Source: Thiomicrospira sp. XS5 (lineage in GTDB: Bacteria; Pseudomonadota; Gammaproteobacteria; Thiomicrospirales; Thiomicrospiraceae). From it: 64,000 bases of DNA. The notes beneath the pieces were generated by a model. It was given only the letters and a program-made list of their open reading frames with translations, was not told the DNA's origin and ran no database searches. Positions 17,551 to 26,110 of the stretch are shown here, in pieces; position 1 is the stretch's first letter, and each line of letters opens with the position of its first letter. Location: the NCBI RefSeq assembly GCF_001507555.1, contig NZ_LQBO01000001.1:186001-250000 (forward strand), read 5' to 3'. Both the position numbers and the translations under genes were made by a program.

Positions 17551-18866
17551 CCTGCCTCAAAGTCTGCACCCCACTGCCGCCCTTGGCGAAAGACCCAAAC
17601 GACCGCCACCAACTTCAAGACCACCGGCACAAGCCCGTACATCCACCACAAAGCATTCATCGCCGCCGGGGCACCTTGTTTCAGCTGTAAAGCCTCCAGA
17701 AGCGGCAAAGCGATGCCCAGCGATAACGCCACCGCCAGCTTGGTCAACAGCCCCCATAAACCAAACATGGTGCCGGCGGCTCGAACCGACTTTCTTTCCA
17801 GCCGGTGCACCAGATCAACCTGCAAGGATGACGGCAAAGCCAAATCGGCTCCCAAGCTGAGGCCTGTCAAGATACACACCAATAAATACCCGTTAAAATC
17901 ACCCGCACCGACCCAGATCAAACCGGTGAAACTGATGGCGGAAAACAGCATCGAAAACGCCCAGGCCTGGTACTTTTCCACCTTGGTGGACAGCCAGAAC
18001 CAAAAAGGCAACCCCAACACGCCGGACACGAAAAACACCGCCAGTAACACACCCGCTTGCGCTTCCATCTGCAATGCGTAGGTCACAAAAAACATAAACA
18101 AGGTCGCCGGAAAGGCATTGGCGAGATTGTTCAAAAAATACGCCGGCATAATGCCAAAACTCCAACGATGTTGCCGCCACAAAGTTTGAATGGAAACCGG
18201 GTGATTGAAATCCCCTTCCGGGCCATTTAAAACCTCTTTAAACCACCAGGCCTGCAATAGCAAAGCCAGCGCTAAGCCAAACAGCAACAGAACAAACAGG
18301 GTTTGAAACACCTCGAGGGAGGTTGGCGACTGCGATAAGATAACCGGCAAACTTAACGCCAGCATGACACCGATTAACCCAAACCCTTCGCGAAACGACG
18401 TCAAACGGGTTTTTAAATCGGTCTGATGCGTCAACTTGGAGACCAAAGCTTGATACGGCACGGAGATCAACGTCCACCCCAAAAACGTCATAAAACTCCA
18501 AAGCACCAAATACCCGAAGGTGTGTTGCTGAAACGCGGGTTCAAATGGAAAAAATAACGACCCACACCCCACCACCAAGAGTAAGGAACCCAATTGAATT
18601 TGCCGTAAATACCCCAGATGCCGCACCCATCGGTCGGAATAAAACCCCACTAATGGATCGGTCAGCATATCGGTTAATCGCGTCACGAAAAGTGCCAAGC
18701 CAATGGCCGTCAAACTTACGCCCCAGTTCTCAAACCAGTAATTCGGCATGTAAAAATAAAACGGCACCCCCAACATGGCCAACGGCAAGCCCATCAAACC
18801 ATAACCGATGTCCATCGACCAGGAAGCCCCGGGTTTCCGGCCCGCAGACAGGGGCTTAAATATCAT
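17547..18866 (-). CDS. MFS transporter of the GPH/MelB-like (MFS_2) family
   Basis: 439 residues with about 12 membrane helices. The family signature of the first loop is clear (RLTDMLTDPLVGFYSDRW). GPH transporters carry sugars or other solutes with a cation; related genes recur in light-induced gene clusters where the substrate is unknown. Third gene of the leftward operon, overlapping the NTF2-like gene by 4 bases. One exact CCAGGCCTGG lies inside with both AAAA and TTTT arms. Confidence 0.85.
   Translation of the reverse strand: MIFKPLSAGRKPGASWSMDIGYGLMGLPLAMLGVPFYFYMPNYWFENWGVSLTAIGLALFVTRLTDMLTDPLVGFYSDRWVRHLGYLRQIQLGSLLLVVGCGSLFFPFEPAFQQHTFGYLVLWSFMTFLGWTLISVPYQALVSKLTHQTDLKTRLTSFREGFGLIGVMLALSLPVILSQSPTSLEVFQTLFVLLLFGLALALLLQAWWFKEVLNGPEGDFNHPVSIQTLWRQHRWSFGIMPAYFLNNLANAFPATLFMFFVTYALQMEAQAGVLLAVFFVSGVLGLPFWFWLSTKVEKYQAWAFSMLFSAISFTGLIWVGAGDFNGYLLVCILTGLSLGADLALPSSLQVDLVHRLERKSVRAAGTMFGLWGLLTKLAVALSLGIALPLLEALQLKQGAPAAMNALWWMYGLVPVVLKLVAVVWVFRQGRQWGADFEAG
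17961..17970. repeat. CCAGGCCTGG in the MFS gene, full extended form
   Basis: Exact copy with AAAA-N3 and N3-TTTT arms inside coding sequence, read KYQAWA. A copy with one end base changed lies at 18246-18255 in the same gene (LLQAWW). Confidence 0.92.
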
Positions 18867-19300
18867 GTCGCCGGTCTCAATTTGCGGTTAATCCAACGAA
18901 TAATGGCACCCAACACCGGCACTTTCTGATAAATATAAAGACCGGTATCCCAATAATCGACGTGAGACAATACCCGACCCTGTGCATCAAACACCACTTT
19001 CGACGTGCCGTAGATTTTATGCCCCTGATACTGGCGATCAAAAAACGTAAATTGCCATTCCAAAAACGCCGTATCGCCGCTCAAGGCACGCGTCAAAACA
19101 TCGAACTTCGGATGATGCACAGTGTGAAACATGTGTTCGAAAATCGCTTCGATCGCCTCCCAACCATAAACCTGATTGAACGGGTCTTCAAAATAGGCCT
19201 GTTCGGCATAAAGCGGCCCCAAATCGCTGGCCAGATTTTGAGGCATCAAGGCTTCAAACGCCGCCGTATAAGTGTCCAAATCCGTTGTATGATCACGCAT
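18863..19300 (-). CDS. NTF2/SnoaL-like domain protein
   Basis: 145 residues with the cone-shaped NTF2 fold pattern: N-terminal helix (YTAAFEALMPQNLASDLGPL), then AYFEDPFNQVYGWEAIEAIF and strands ending in RVLSHVDYWDTG. Proteins of this fold bind or isomerise small hydrophobic molecules. It overlaps the SDR gene by 8 bases. It recurs with the SDR and FAD oxidoreductase of this island, so it may act on the same lipid or pigment substrate (inference). Confidence 0.78.
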   Translation of the reverse strand: MRDHTTDLDTYTAAFEALMPQNLASDLGPLYAEQAYFEDPFNQVYGWEAIEAIFEHMFHTVHHPKFDVLTRALSGDTAFLEWQFTFFDRQYQGHKIYGTSKVVFDAQGRVLSHVDYWDTGLYIYQKVPVLGAIIRWINRKLRPAT

Positions 19301-20060
19301 GTTTCAACATCCTCCGGGTCAAGGCAAACACCCAACGCGAGGGCAGACACCGCAACAACTTCAACACCCATGTCAATTTTTTCGGAAAATGCAATTCAAA
19401 GCCATGAGAGTCGCTCGCCAGCCAATCGGCGATGCGTTCCGCCGCCGCTTCCGGTGTCATCAGCCCCGGCATCTCAAAGGTATTCTTGGCCGTTAGACGG
19501 GTTTTCACAAAACCATGATTCACCACTTGCAGTCGAATGCCGGCCTGTTGCAACTCCGGCTGAAGCGATTCCGCCAGATTGAAAAGAGCGGCCTTCGGCG
19601 CGGAGTAACCGCCACCATACGGCAGCCCCACCTGACTGGCGATGCTCAGGTTCCACACCCAGCGCATCGGCGGTTTATCGTGGCGCAGCCACACATCGCG
19701 CACCGCCAGTTGCAACGCCACACAACCGAGGTAATTGACCTGCGTCATCGTCAGATAATCCGACCATTTGGCTTCCTGCCAGGGCGACGGCGTATAGGTT
19801 CCGGCATTGTAGAACCACACATCCACCTGCCCGAAAATCCGCCAGGCCTGGGTGGTTTTATCGGGCAAGGATTCCGGCACCGAAACATCCACATCCAAAC
19901 AAGCCAACTGCCCGGGAAAGCGTGATTTCAATGCCGACAAATCGGCACTTTTCTCGGCATTCCGGGCCGATGCCACCACCTGATAACCTGCCTGCAACAG
20001 GCGTTCCGTGAGCTGAAAACCGATACCAGACGACGCCCCGACAATCCACATTACCGCCAT
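19293..20060 (-). CDS. Short-chain dehydrogenase/reductase
   Basis: 255 residues from the ATG at 20060, chosen because AAGGAGG lies 6 bases upstream; a longer frame to 20114 has no such site. The nucleotide-binding motif GASSGIG is at the N-terminus (VMWIVGASSGIGFQL), the catalytic Ser is in NLSIASQ, and the YSAPK motif supplies Tyr and Lys. First gene of the leftward operon, facing the FAD oxidoreductase operon across a shared control region. Confidence 0.9.
   Translation of the reverse strand: MAVMWIVGASSGIGFQLTERLLQAGYQVVASARNAEKSADLSALKSRFPGQLACLDVDVSVPESLPDKTTQAWRIFGQVDVWFYNAGTYTPSPWQEAKWSDYLTMTQVNYLGCVALQLAVRDVWLRHDKPPMRWVWNLSIASQVGLPYGGGYSAPKAALFNLAESLQPELQQAGIRLQVVNHGFVKTRLTAKNTFEMPGLMTPEAAAERIADWLASDSHGFELHFPKKLTWVLKLLRCLPSRWVFALTRRMLKHA
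19842..19851. repeat. CCAGGCCTGG in the SDR gene
   Basis: Exact copy, AAAA and TTTT arms four bases away on each side, read TTQAWR. Confidence 0.9.
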
Positions 20061-20117
20061 AATCGCCTCCTTAATCCGATTGAATTTGTAAAAACATTCT
20101 TGAATGTCTTGCACTCA

Positions 20118-20158
20118 TTGTACAACTTATGTATAAATATATACAAGAAGTTATACAA
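20118..20158. promoter_or_regulatory. Divergent overlapping promoters with paired LitR-type operator
   Basis: Rightward promoter: TTGTAC (20118-20123), 16-base spacer, TATACA (20140-20145). Leftward promoter: TTGTAT (20158 to 20153), 17-base spacer, TATACA (20135 to 20130). Each -35 is the start of the same longer element: TTGTACAACTTATGTATA on the plus strand (20118-20135) and TTGTATAACTTCTTGTATA on the minus strand (20158-20140). A third copy lies at the MerR gene of this island, so these are its probable operators, positioned to control both operons. Confidence 0.7.
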
Positions 20159-20200
20159 AAGGCTTTTTAAAGCGATTTCTTGCTAAGAGGCACGAAGATT

Positions 20201-21541
20201 ATGACAAACGGAACAACGCAACCCCCTCGAATCGCCGTCATCGGCAGCGGCATCAGCGGACTGGCCAGCGCCTGGATGCTCAGCCAGCAATACGACGTGA
20301 CCTTGTTGGAAAAAAACAATTACTTCGGCGGACACACTCATACGGTGTCGCTGGAGACGGCCGATTGCGGCCCGGTGGCCGTCGATACCGGCTTCATTGT
20401 GTATAACGAACCCAATTATCCGTTGCTGACCGACATGCTGGATTTCCTGAACATCGCCACTCAACCGACCGAGATGAGTTTTTCCGTGTCGATCAATCAG
20501 GGCGAAATCGAATATTCCGGCAACAACCTCAATACCTTGTTTGCCCAACGTCGCAACCTGTTCTCACCAACCCACTGGCAAATGCTGACCGACATCATTC
20601 GTTTCAACCGACTGGGCAAACAAACTCTGGCCGCCGACCCGGCTTACACGCCCGAGCAAACACTGGAAACCTTCCTGACGGACAACAGCTTCAGTGACCC
20701 GCTGATTCATCATTACCTGCTGCCGATGGCGGCGGCCATCTGGTCGTGCCCGACCCAAACCATGCTCAAATTCCCGGTACGCAGCTTTTTGCAGTTTTTT
20801 GAAAACCACGGTTTGCTGAACATCGAAAACCGGCCACAATGGCAGACCATCTGCGGCGGCAGTCACCAATACATCCACGCCATTTTCGACAGGGTGGTTT
20901 CAAGCGGCGCTCTCAACGCCCACACCAACGCCCAAGTCGAAGCCATCACCCGGCACGGGAATCATTACAGCATCCAAACCCCGCAAGGCATGTACGAAGG
21001 CTTTGACCACCTGGTGTTCGCCAGCCACGCCGACGAAAGCTATGCCTTGATACCGAACGCGCTGCAAGCGGAATTCCAAGCCTTAAGCGCTTTCCAATAT
21101 CAAAAAAACATCGCTTACCTGCACAGTGACCGTGCACTTATGCCGAAACGCCGCATGACCTGGGCCGCCTGGAATTACCTGCGCAACACCGATGTGGCCG
21201 AAAACCGCGTCGCCGTCACCTACTGGATGAACAAACTGCAATCCCTGCCCACCCAGCAGGATGTGTTTGTCACCCTCAACCCGACACAAATACCCGAACC
21301 ACACTTGACCCAGGCCATCTTCGAATACGATCACCCGGTGTTCGACCAGGCCGCCATGGCCGCACAAGACGCGTTGGCACAATTACAAGGCCGCCACAAC
21401 CTGTGGTTTGCCGGCGCTTACACCGGCTACGGCTTCCACGAAGACGGACTGCGCAGCGCCGTCAACATTGCCAAAGCCTTCGGCGTGACGCCGCCCTGGC
21501 AAACGACTTCGGACGAACCGAAAGAGGTGCGCCATGCCTAG
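20201..21541 (+). CDS. FAD/NAD(P)-binding amine-oxidase-like oxidoreductase
   Basis: 446 residues from the ATG at 20201 (an upstream TTG frame is less likely). The N-terminal dinucleotide motif is clear (VIGSGISGLASAWML) and is followed by the Glu that binds ribose (VTLLEKNNYFGGHTHTV). The C-terminal FAD contact is NLWFAGAYTGYGFHEDGLRSA. It belongs to the flavin amine oxidase / phytoene-desaturase-like group that sits beside DUF1365 and CFA synthase genes in many bacteria. The substrate is unknown; modification of unsaturated lipid chains is plausible. It overlaps the DUF1365 gene by 8 bases. Confidence 0.88.
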   Translation: MTNGTTQPPRIAVIGSGISGLASAWMLSQQYDVTLLEKNNYFGGHTHTVSLETADCGPVAVDTGFIVYNEPNYPLLTDMLDFLNIATQPTEMSFSVSINQGEIEYSGNNLNTLFAQRRNLFSPTHWQMLTDIIRFNRLGKQTLAADPAYTPEQTLETFLTDNSFSDPLIHHYLLPMAAAIWSCPTQTMLKFPVRSFLQFFENHGLLNIENRPQWQTICGGSHQYIHAIFDRVVSSGALNAHTNAQVEAITRHGNHYSIQTPQGMYEGFDHLVFASHADESYALIPNALQAEFQALSAFQYQKNIAYLHSDRALMPKRRMTWAAWNYLRNTDVAENRVAVTYWMNKLQSLPTQQDVFVTLNPTQIPEPHLTQAIFEYDHPVFDQAAMAAQDALAQLQGRHNLWFAGAYTGYGFHEDGLRSAVNIAKAFGVTPPWQTTSDEPKEVRHA

Positions 21542-22331
21542 CGCCCTCTACGACGGCCAAGTCATGCACCAACGCTTTGGCGATGTGCCGTATCGTTTTA
21601 AATACCGGGTATTGGGCCTCAAAATCGACATTGACCGTTTCGAAGAGGAAGTGCGGCCACTGCGCTGGCTCTCGCTGAACCGCTTCAACCTGATTCAAGT
21701 CAACACCGCGGATTTCGGGGCACGAAACGGCCAGGCCTGGCGTGAATGGATAAATGAACTGTTAAAGCAATACGCCATCGACACGCCGCCGAACCGAGTG
21801 GAACTGGTCTGCATCCCACGGGTACTGGGAATGGCTTTCAACCCCTTGGCGGTCTGGTACGCCTTTGATGCCGACAACCGACTCATCGCCATCATCGGCG
21901 AAGTCAGCAACACCTTTGGGCAGTGGCATCATTACGTGCTCGCCAACCATGGACAACCACTGGATGAACAGGCACACACCATCCAAAGCCGCGCGGAAAA
22001 ACGTTTTCACGTTTCGCCGTTTATCGGCATGAACAGCCATTACGAATTCCGCTTCGCCGCCCCGGGTGAACACTATCGACTCGGCATCAAACAATTCGAA
22101 GACGGTGCGCCCCGCCTGATCGCCACCCAGTCCGGCAAACAACAGCCCTTGAAAGACAGCCTGTTACTGAAAGCCTTCCTGCGCTTTCCGTTCCACGCCC
22201 TGAAAGTGCTGGGACTGATTCACTGGTGGGCGCTGAAAATCTGGCTACGCGGCGGGAAATTTCACCGCACCCCGGAGCACTTGAACGACATTCAACACAG
22301 CCACTCGGAGATGACGCTATGTTCAAAATAA
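21534..22331 (+). CDS. DUF1365 family protein
   Basis: 265 residues. Family features include the opening ALYDGQVMHQRFGDVPYRFKYRV, the PRVLGMAFNPLAVWYAFD stretch and KRFHVSPFIGMNSHYEF. The biochemical function is unestablished, but it is consistently found between the FAD oxidoreductase and the cyclopropane-fatty-acid-synthase-like gene, as here, suggesting a step in the same lipid modification. It overlaps both neighbours. It carries an exact CCAGGCCTGG. Confidence 0.87.
   Translation: MPSALYDGQVMHQRFGDVPYRFKYRVLGLKIDIDRFEEEVRPLRWLSLNRFNLIQVNTADFGARNGQAWREWINELLKQYAIDTPPNRVELVCIPRVLGMAFNPLAVWYAFDADNRLIAIIGEVSNTFGQWHHYVLANHGQPLDEQAHTIQSRAEKRFHVSPFIGMNSHYEFRFAAPGEHYRLGIKQFEDGAPRLIATQSGKQQPLKDSLLLKAFLRFPFHALKVLGLIHWWALKIWLRGGKFHRTPEHLNDIQHSHSEMTLCSK
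21731..21740. repeat. CCAGGCCTGG in the DUF1365 gene
   Basis: Exact copy, AAA-N3 before, read NGQAWR. Confidence 0.9.
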
Positions 22332-23557
22332 TCACTCATCCGCTCGAACAACTCCTGCCGAACTTTGTCTGGCAACGGCTGATTAAACGCCTGCCGTTCG
22401 ACCGCATTCAATTCGGCAGCCTAACCATCCGTTACCGCAATGAAGCCTATCGCTTTGAAGGCACCGAAGACGGCGTCCACGCCGACCTGACCATCACCGC
22501 CATGCTGCGTTTTCTGTTTTTATTGAAAACTCAGGGCGAACTCGGCGTCACCCAGGCGTACGTCGAACACACCATCGACAGCCCATCGCTGTACCACCTG
22601 ATGACCTTCGCTCACCAGAACCGGCAAGCGCTGGCGCATCTGCTAAACGCCCAAAAGCCGCTCGGTTGGTGGCATCTGTGGCAACACCGCCGTCGGCATA
22701 ACTCCCTGCAAAACAGTCGCCGCAACATCGCCGCCCACTACGACCTCGGCAACGATTTTTATCGCCTGTGGCTGGATTCCGGCATGACCTATTCCAGCGG
22801 TATTTTCGAAAACGATTCGACGGATTTGGCTCAAAGCCAACGCCGCAAATACCAACGCATCTTCGAACAACTCGACCTGCAACCGGGCGAAACGATTCTG
22901 GAAATCGGTTGCGGCTGGGGCGGTTTTCTGGAAGCCGCGGCGCAACGCAATGTGCGAACCAAAGGCTTAACCCTATCGACAGAGCAACGGCAATACGCGG
23001 AAGAACGCCTCGCCAAACAGGAACTCTCCGTCTTTGCCCAACCGGAGTTACAGGATTACCGTCACGAAACCGGGCAATACGACCACATCGTGAGCATTGA
23101 AATGTTCGAAGCCGTCGGTCGTGAGTATTGGGACACCTACTTTACGCAACTGCAGCAAAACCTCAAACCGGGCGGCAAGGCGGTGTTGCAAATCATCACC
23201 ATCGACGAGACCGTGGCGGAAGACTACCAAAACAGCGTGGATTTCATCCAGGCCTACATTTTCCCGGGCGGTCTGCTTCCGAGCCTGACACAACTGAAAC
23301 AGCTGGCGGTGCGCCATCATTTCGACTGGCTGGACGACTTCGCTTTCGGTCAGGATTACGCCACCACCCTGCAACACTGGCAAACCGAATTCAATAAACA
23401 CACGCTCGCCCTCGAATCGCTCGGATACGACGTGCATTTCCGCCGATTATGGCGTTATTACCTGGATTATTGCCGGGTCGGGTTTGAGCAGGAACACATT
23501 TCCGTCTACCAAATCACCTTACAAAAACAATCGCCACAGGAGGTGTGCGCATGTTGA
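22319..23557 (+). CDS. cfa: Cyclopropane-fatty-acyl-phospholipid synthase-like methyltransferase
   Basis: 412 residues from the ATG at 22319, which has GGAG 8 bases upstream and overlaps the DUF1365 stop. The SAM-binding motif is ILEIGCGWGGFLEAAA; before it comes HYDLGNDFYRLWLDSGMTYSSG, and IVSIEMFEAVGREYWDTYF and FIQAYIFPGGLLP follow, all typical of CFA synthases. These enzymes methylate double bonds of phospholipid acyl chains. A light-controlled paralog would remodel membranes under photo-oxidative stress (inference). Confidence 0.92.
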   Translation: MFKIITHPLEQLLPNFVWQRLIKRLPFDRIQFGSLTIRYRNEAYRFEGTEDGVHADLTITAMLRFLFLLKTQGELGVTQAYVEHTIDSPSLYHLMTFAHQNRQALAHLLNAQKPLGWWHLWQHRRRHNSLQNSRRNIAAHYDLGNDFYRLWLDSGMTYSSGIFENDSTDLAQSQRRKYQRIFEQLDLQPGETILEIGCGWGGFLEAAAQRNVRTKGLTLSTEQRQYAEERLAKQELSVFAQPELQDYRHETGQYDHIVSIEMFEAVGREYWDTYFTQLQQNLKPGGKAVLQIITIDETVAEDYQNSVDFIQAYIFPGGLLPSLTQLKQLAVRHHFDWLDDFAFGQDYATTLQHWQTEFNKHTLALESLGYDVHFRRLWRYYLDYCRVGFEQEHISVYQITLQKQSPQEVCAC

Positions 23558-24099
23558 AACGTATACTGTTGTGCCTCATGCCCCTAACCCTGACCGCTTG
23601 CAGTCACACACCGGTCAGCCAGTACGCATCACTAGAACCCAAGTTCGACTTGTTTGAATACTTTGCCGGAAACACCCAGGCCTGGGGACAATTCCAGAAT
23701 CGCAGCGGCGAACTGGTGCGCCGTTTCACGGTGGACATTACCGGGACCGTGTCCCGAACCGAAGACGGTTTGCCGCAACTGATCCTCGACGAACGTTTCG
23801 TCTATGACGACGGGGAACGCCAAACCCGCATCTGGACCATCGTCGAAACCGCCCCAAACCAGTATCGCGGGCAAGCCGGTGACGTCATCGGGTTCGCCCG
23901 TGGGGAATCCGCCGGCCCGGCGCTGAACTGGCAATACACCCTTGATTTGCCGTATCAGGACAGCACCATCCACGTTCAGTTTGACGACTGGATGTACCTA
24001 CAAGACGCCACCACGTTGATTAATCGGGCGGAAGTGACGAAATGGGGCTTCAAAGTCGGGGAAGTGACCTTGTTTTTCCGCAAAGGCGGCAGCGGATGA
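23551..24099 (+). CDS. DUF3833 lipoprotein
   Basis: 182 residues from the ATG at 23551, which has AGGAGG at the right distance; GTG 23545 is too close to that site. The N-terminus is a lipoprotein signal (LCLMPLTLTAC). The body matches the DUF3833 pattern (EPKFDLFEYFAGNTQAWGQF; ITGT; LDERFVYDDGERQTRIW). Function unknown, with consistent co-occurrence with the FAD oxidoreductase, DUF1365 and CFA genes. It overlaps its neighbours at both ends and contains one CCAGGCCTGG. Confidence 0.85.
   Translation: MLKRILLCLMPLTLTACSHTPVSQYASLEPKFDLFEYFAGNTQAWGQFQNRSGELVRRFTVDITGTVSRTEDGLPQLILDERFVYDDGERQTRIWTIVETAPNQYRGQAGDVIGFARGESAGPALNWQYTLDLPYQDSTIHVQFDDWMYLQDATTLINRAEVTKWGFKVGEVTLFFRKGGSG
23676..23685. 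repeat. CCAGGCCTGG in the DUF3833 gene
   Basis: Exact copy, AAA-N3 before, read NTQAWG. Confidence 0.9.
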
Positions 24100-24614
24100 A
24101 ACGCCTACTCGTGTTCATTTTTAGCGGCCTCGGCTTATCCTCAGGCCTGGCGCAAACCGTTGCGCTCCAGCCTGTCGGCCAGGCCACCGGTTACTGGGCC
24201 GGGCTGATTCCGGTTTACGACGCCACCCTCTGGGTTCAGCCGGGCACCACGCAAACCGATCTTTTGTCCGACCAAACCTCATTGAAACTCGAACTGTGCT
24301 ATCGCGTTGGCCTCACCGAAAAGGAATTCATCAAGGCCGCCGACCAAGCCTTGCCCAAACAACTTCCGGTCGCCCTGCGTCTGGCAACCGAACGGTTGCA
24401 CCAGCACTATGAAGCCGTGCAACCGAAGGACTGTTATGAATTGGCCTATCAACCGGAAACCGGCGTACAATTACGCTTAAACAACGAACTGAAATACCAG
24501 GATCGAACGCAAGGGTTCAAAGCGGTTTATTTCGGCATTTGGCTGGGCGACACCCCCTTATCCGAAGCGGTCAAAGCCGACTTGACCGACGCCTTGCCAA
24601 CAACATCCAATTGA
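24096..24614 (+). CDS. Exported chalcone-isomerase-like protein
   Basis: 172 residues. The ATG at 24096 overlaps the previous stop (ATGA). A signal peptide (KRLLVFIFSGLGLSSGLAQ) is followed by a small alpha/beta domain with features of bacterial chalcone-isomerase-like proteins (ALRLATERLHQHYEAV, then the end region FKAVYFGIWLGDTPLSEAVK). These bacterial proteins are not flavonoid enzymes and may bind fatty acids. It closes the lipid part of the operon. Confidence 0.72.
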   Translation: MKRLLVFIFSGLGLSSGLAQTVALQPVGQATGYWAGLIPVYDATLWVQPGTTQTDLLSDQTSLKLELCYRVGLTEKEFIKAADQALPKQLPVALRLATERLHQHYEAVQPKDCYELAYQPETGVQLRLNNELKYQDRTQGFKAVYFGIWLGDTPLSEAVKADLTDALPTTSN

Positions 24615-24621
24615 GGCGCTT

Positions 24622-26073
24622 ATGACGACATTGGTTTGGCTCCAACGCGAATTACGACTTCAGCATCATCCGGCGCTGGAAACCGCTTTAAGCTCCGCCG
24701 CCAAAAACGACAGCGCCGTGATTGTCGCCTACTTTCACGACCCGAAACACACCGTCGGCGACGCCAACTCGGCCTGGCTGGCGGACAGCTTGCTCGACCT
24801 GAAACAGCGTCTGGCCGCCCAAGGCGGTGCCCTGTGGTTAATCGAAGGCGACTTTGCCGAGCGCTTTCAAACCCTGCTCGACACTTATTCTATTAAACGG
24901 GTGCATTACACCTTTCAACTCGGCACCCCCTTCAAAACCCTGCAACAAACCGCGCTGACCATCTGCAAAGAACGGAACGTCACCTTAACGCCCTTCGAGA
25001 CCGAAAACTGGTTGCCTTATGAAACGGTTCGCAACCAATCCGGCCAACCTTATAAAGTCTTTACGCCGTTTTATAATGCCCTGATGCAACGCATCGGCGA
25101 CGTCGAGCCTTTCGACGAAACACCGTTGGACTTCCATACCACAGCGCGCATTGACTGTCCGCCGGAACACGACCGCCTGCCGCAACATTTGTCGGCGCTT
25201 CGCAATCAACCCTGGGCGGAGAAAGTCCTCAAACACTGGCGCATCGGCGAAGCGCAGGCCTGGCAAAAAGTGGATGATTTCGTAGAAAACCGTTTGTCGC
25301 ATTATGCCCATGACCGCGATTTCCCGGCCTTGGCCGCCACCAGCGAACTCTCCCCGCACCTGCATTTCGGCGAGCTCCACAGCCGGGCGGTTTTACTGAG
25401 CTTATCACCGCTCAACCCCGACACCCCCACTGCGGCGGCCAGCTGGATTCGCCAGTTGGCATGGCGCGAATTCGCCCGCGCCATCCTGTGGCATTTTCCC
25501 GACACCGAAACCACACCGTTTCAACCCAAATTCCAAGGCTTTTTCACCCCGTTATCGGAACAGGATGAAGCACATCAAGATTTCTACCAGGCCTGGTGCC
25601 GCGGTGAAACCGGCGTGCCCATGATTGACGCCGGCATGAAACAACTTTGGGAAACCGGCTGGATGCACAACCGGGTGCGGATGTTGGTGGCTTCCTGGCT
25701 CACCAAAAACGCCGACATCGATTGGCGGGCCGGCGAACACTGGTTTCGCCACACGTTGGTGGATGCCGATCCGGCCAATAATGTGATGGGCTGGCAATGG
25801 GTGGCCGGTTGCGGCGTGGATGCCGCGCCCTATTACCGGCTGTTCAACCCGGTTCGTCAAAGCGAGAAATTCGATGCCGACGGTCGCTATCTCAGGCAGT
25901 GGTTACCGGCCTTGGCCAACTGGCCGAGCAAACGGATACACGCGCCCTGGATCAGCGGCGCACAACCCGATCTATGGTCGGAGACACCCGAACCCATTGT
26001 GGATCTGGAGGCCAGCCGCCAACGTCATCTGGAAAAGGTTCAGGCGCTGAAACAACGGCGCCTGCAAGATTGA
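24622..26073 (+). CDS. phrB: Deoxyribodipyrimidine photo-lyase (class I CPD photolyase)
   Basis: 483 residues. The N-terminal photolyase domain opens TTLVWLQRELRLQHHPAL. The FAD-binding half shows SELSPHLHFGELHSR, WIRQLAWREFARAILWHFP, VPMIDAGMKQLWETGWMHNR and NNVMGWQWVAGCGVDAAPY. It repairs UV-induced pyrimidine dimers using blue light. Only 7 bases follow the previous gene, so repair is co-transcribed with the lipid genes and the MerR regulator. One exact CCAGGCCTGG and one copy with a changed first base lie inside. Confidence 0.95.
   Translation: MTTLVWLQRELRLQHHPALETALSSAAKNDSAVIVAYFHDPKHTVGDANSAWLADSLLDLKQRLAAQGGALWLIEGDFAERFQTLLDTYSIKRVHYTFQLGTPFKTLQQTALTICKERNVTLTPFETENWLPYETVRNQSGQPYKVFTPFYNALMQRIGDVEPFDETPLDFHTTARIDCPPEHDRLPQHLSALRNQPWAEKVLKHWRIGEAQAWQKVDDFVENRLSHYAHDRDFPALAATSELSPHLHFGELHSRAVLLSLSPLNPDTPTAAASWIRQLAWREFARAILWHFPDTETTPFQPKFQGFFTPLSEQDEAHQDFYQAWCRGETGVPMIDAGMKQLWETGWMHNRVRMLVASWLTKNADIDWRAGEHWFRHTLVDADPANNVMGWQWVAGCGVDAAPYYRLFNPVRQSEKFDADGRYLRQWLPALANWPSKRIHAPWISGAQPDLWSETPEPIVDLEASRQRHLEKVQALKQRRLQD
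25587..25596. repeat. CCAGGCCTGG in the photolyase gene
   Basis: Exact copy, read FYQAWC. A copy with its first base changed is at 25254-25263 (EAQAWQ). Confidence 0.9.
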
Positions 26074-26074
26074 A

Positions 26075-26103
26075 TTGACGCTTGTATAAGTTTTGCATAA
26101 GAT
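26075..26103 (+). promoter_or_regulatory. Promoter of the MerR gene with embedded operator
   Basis: TTGACG (26075-26080), a 17-base spacer and TAAGAT (26098-26103). Within the spacer lies TTGTATAAGTTTTGCATA (26082-26099), matching the paired elements at 20118-20158 with the same internal spacing as the rightward copy. The ATG at 26111 is only 7 bases after the -10, so the message would be essentially leaderless. Autoregulation is likely. Confidence 0.6.
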
Positions 26104-26110
26104 ACGATCT

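Noticed and set aside
20115-20180. Simple A+T-rich spacer explanation for the repeated TTGTAYAASTT element
   Set aside because: The same ordered two-part element with similar spacing recurs 6 kb away at the regulator gene, so chance A+T richness is a poor explanation.
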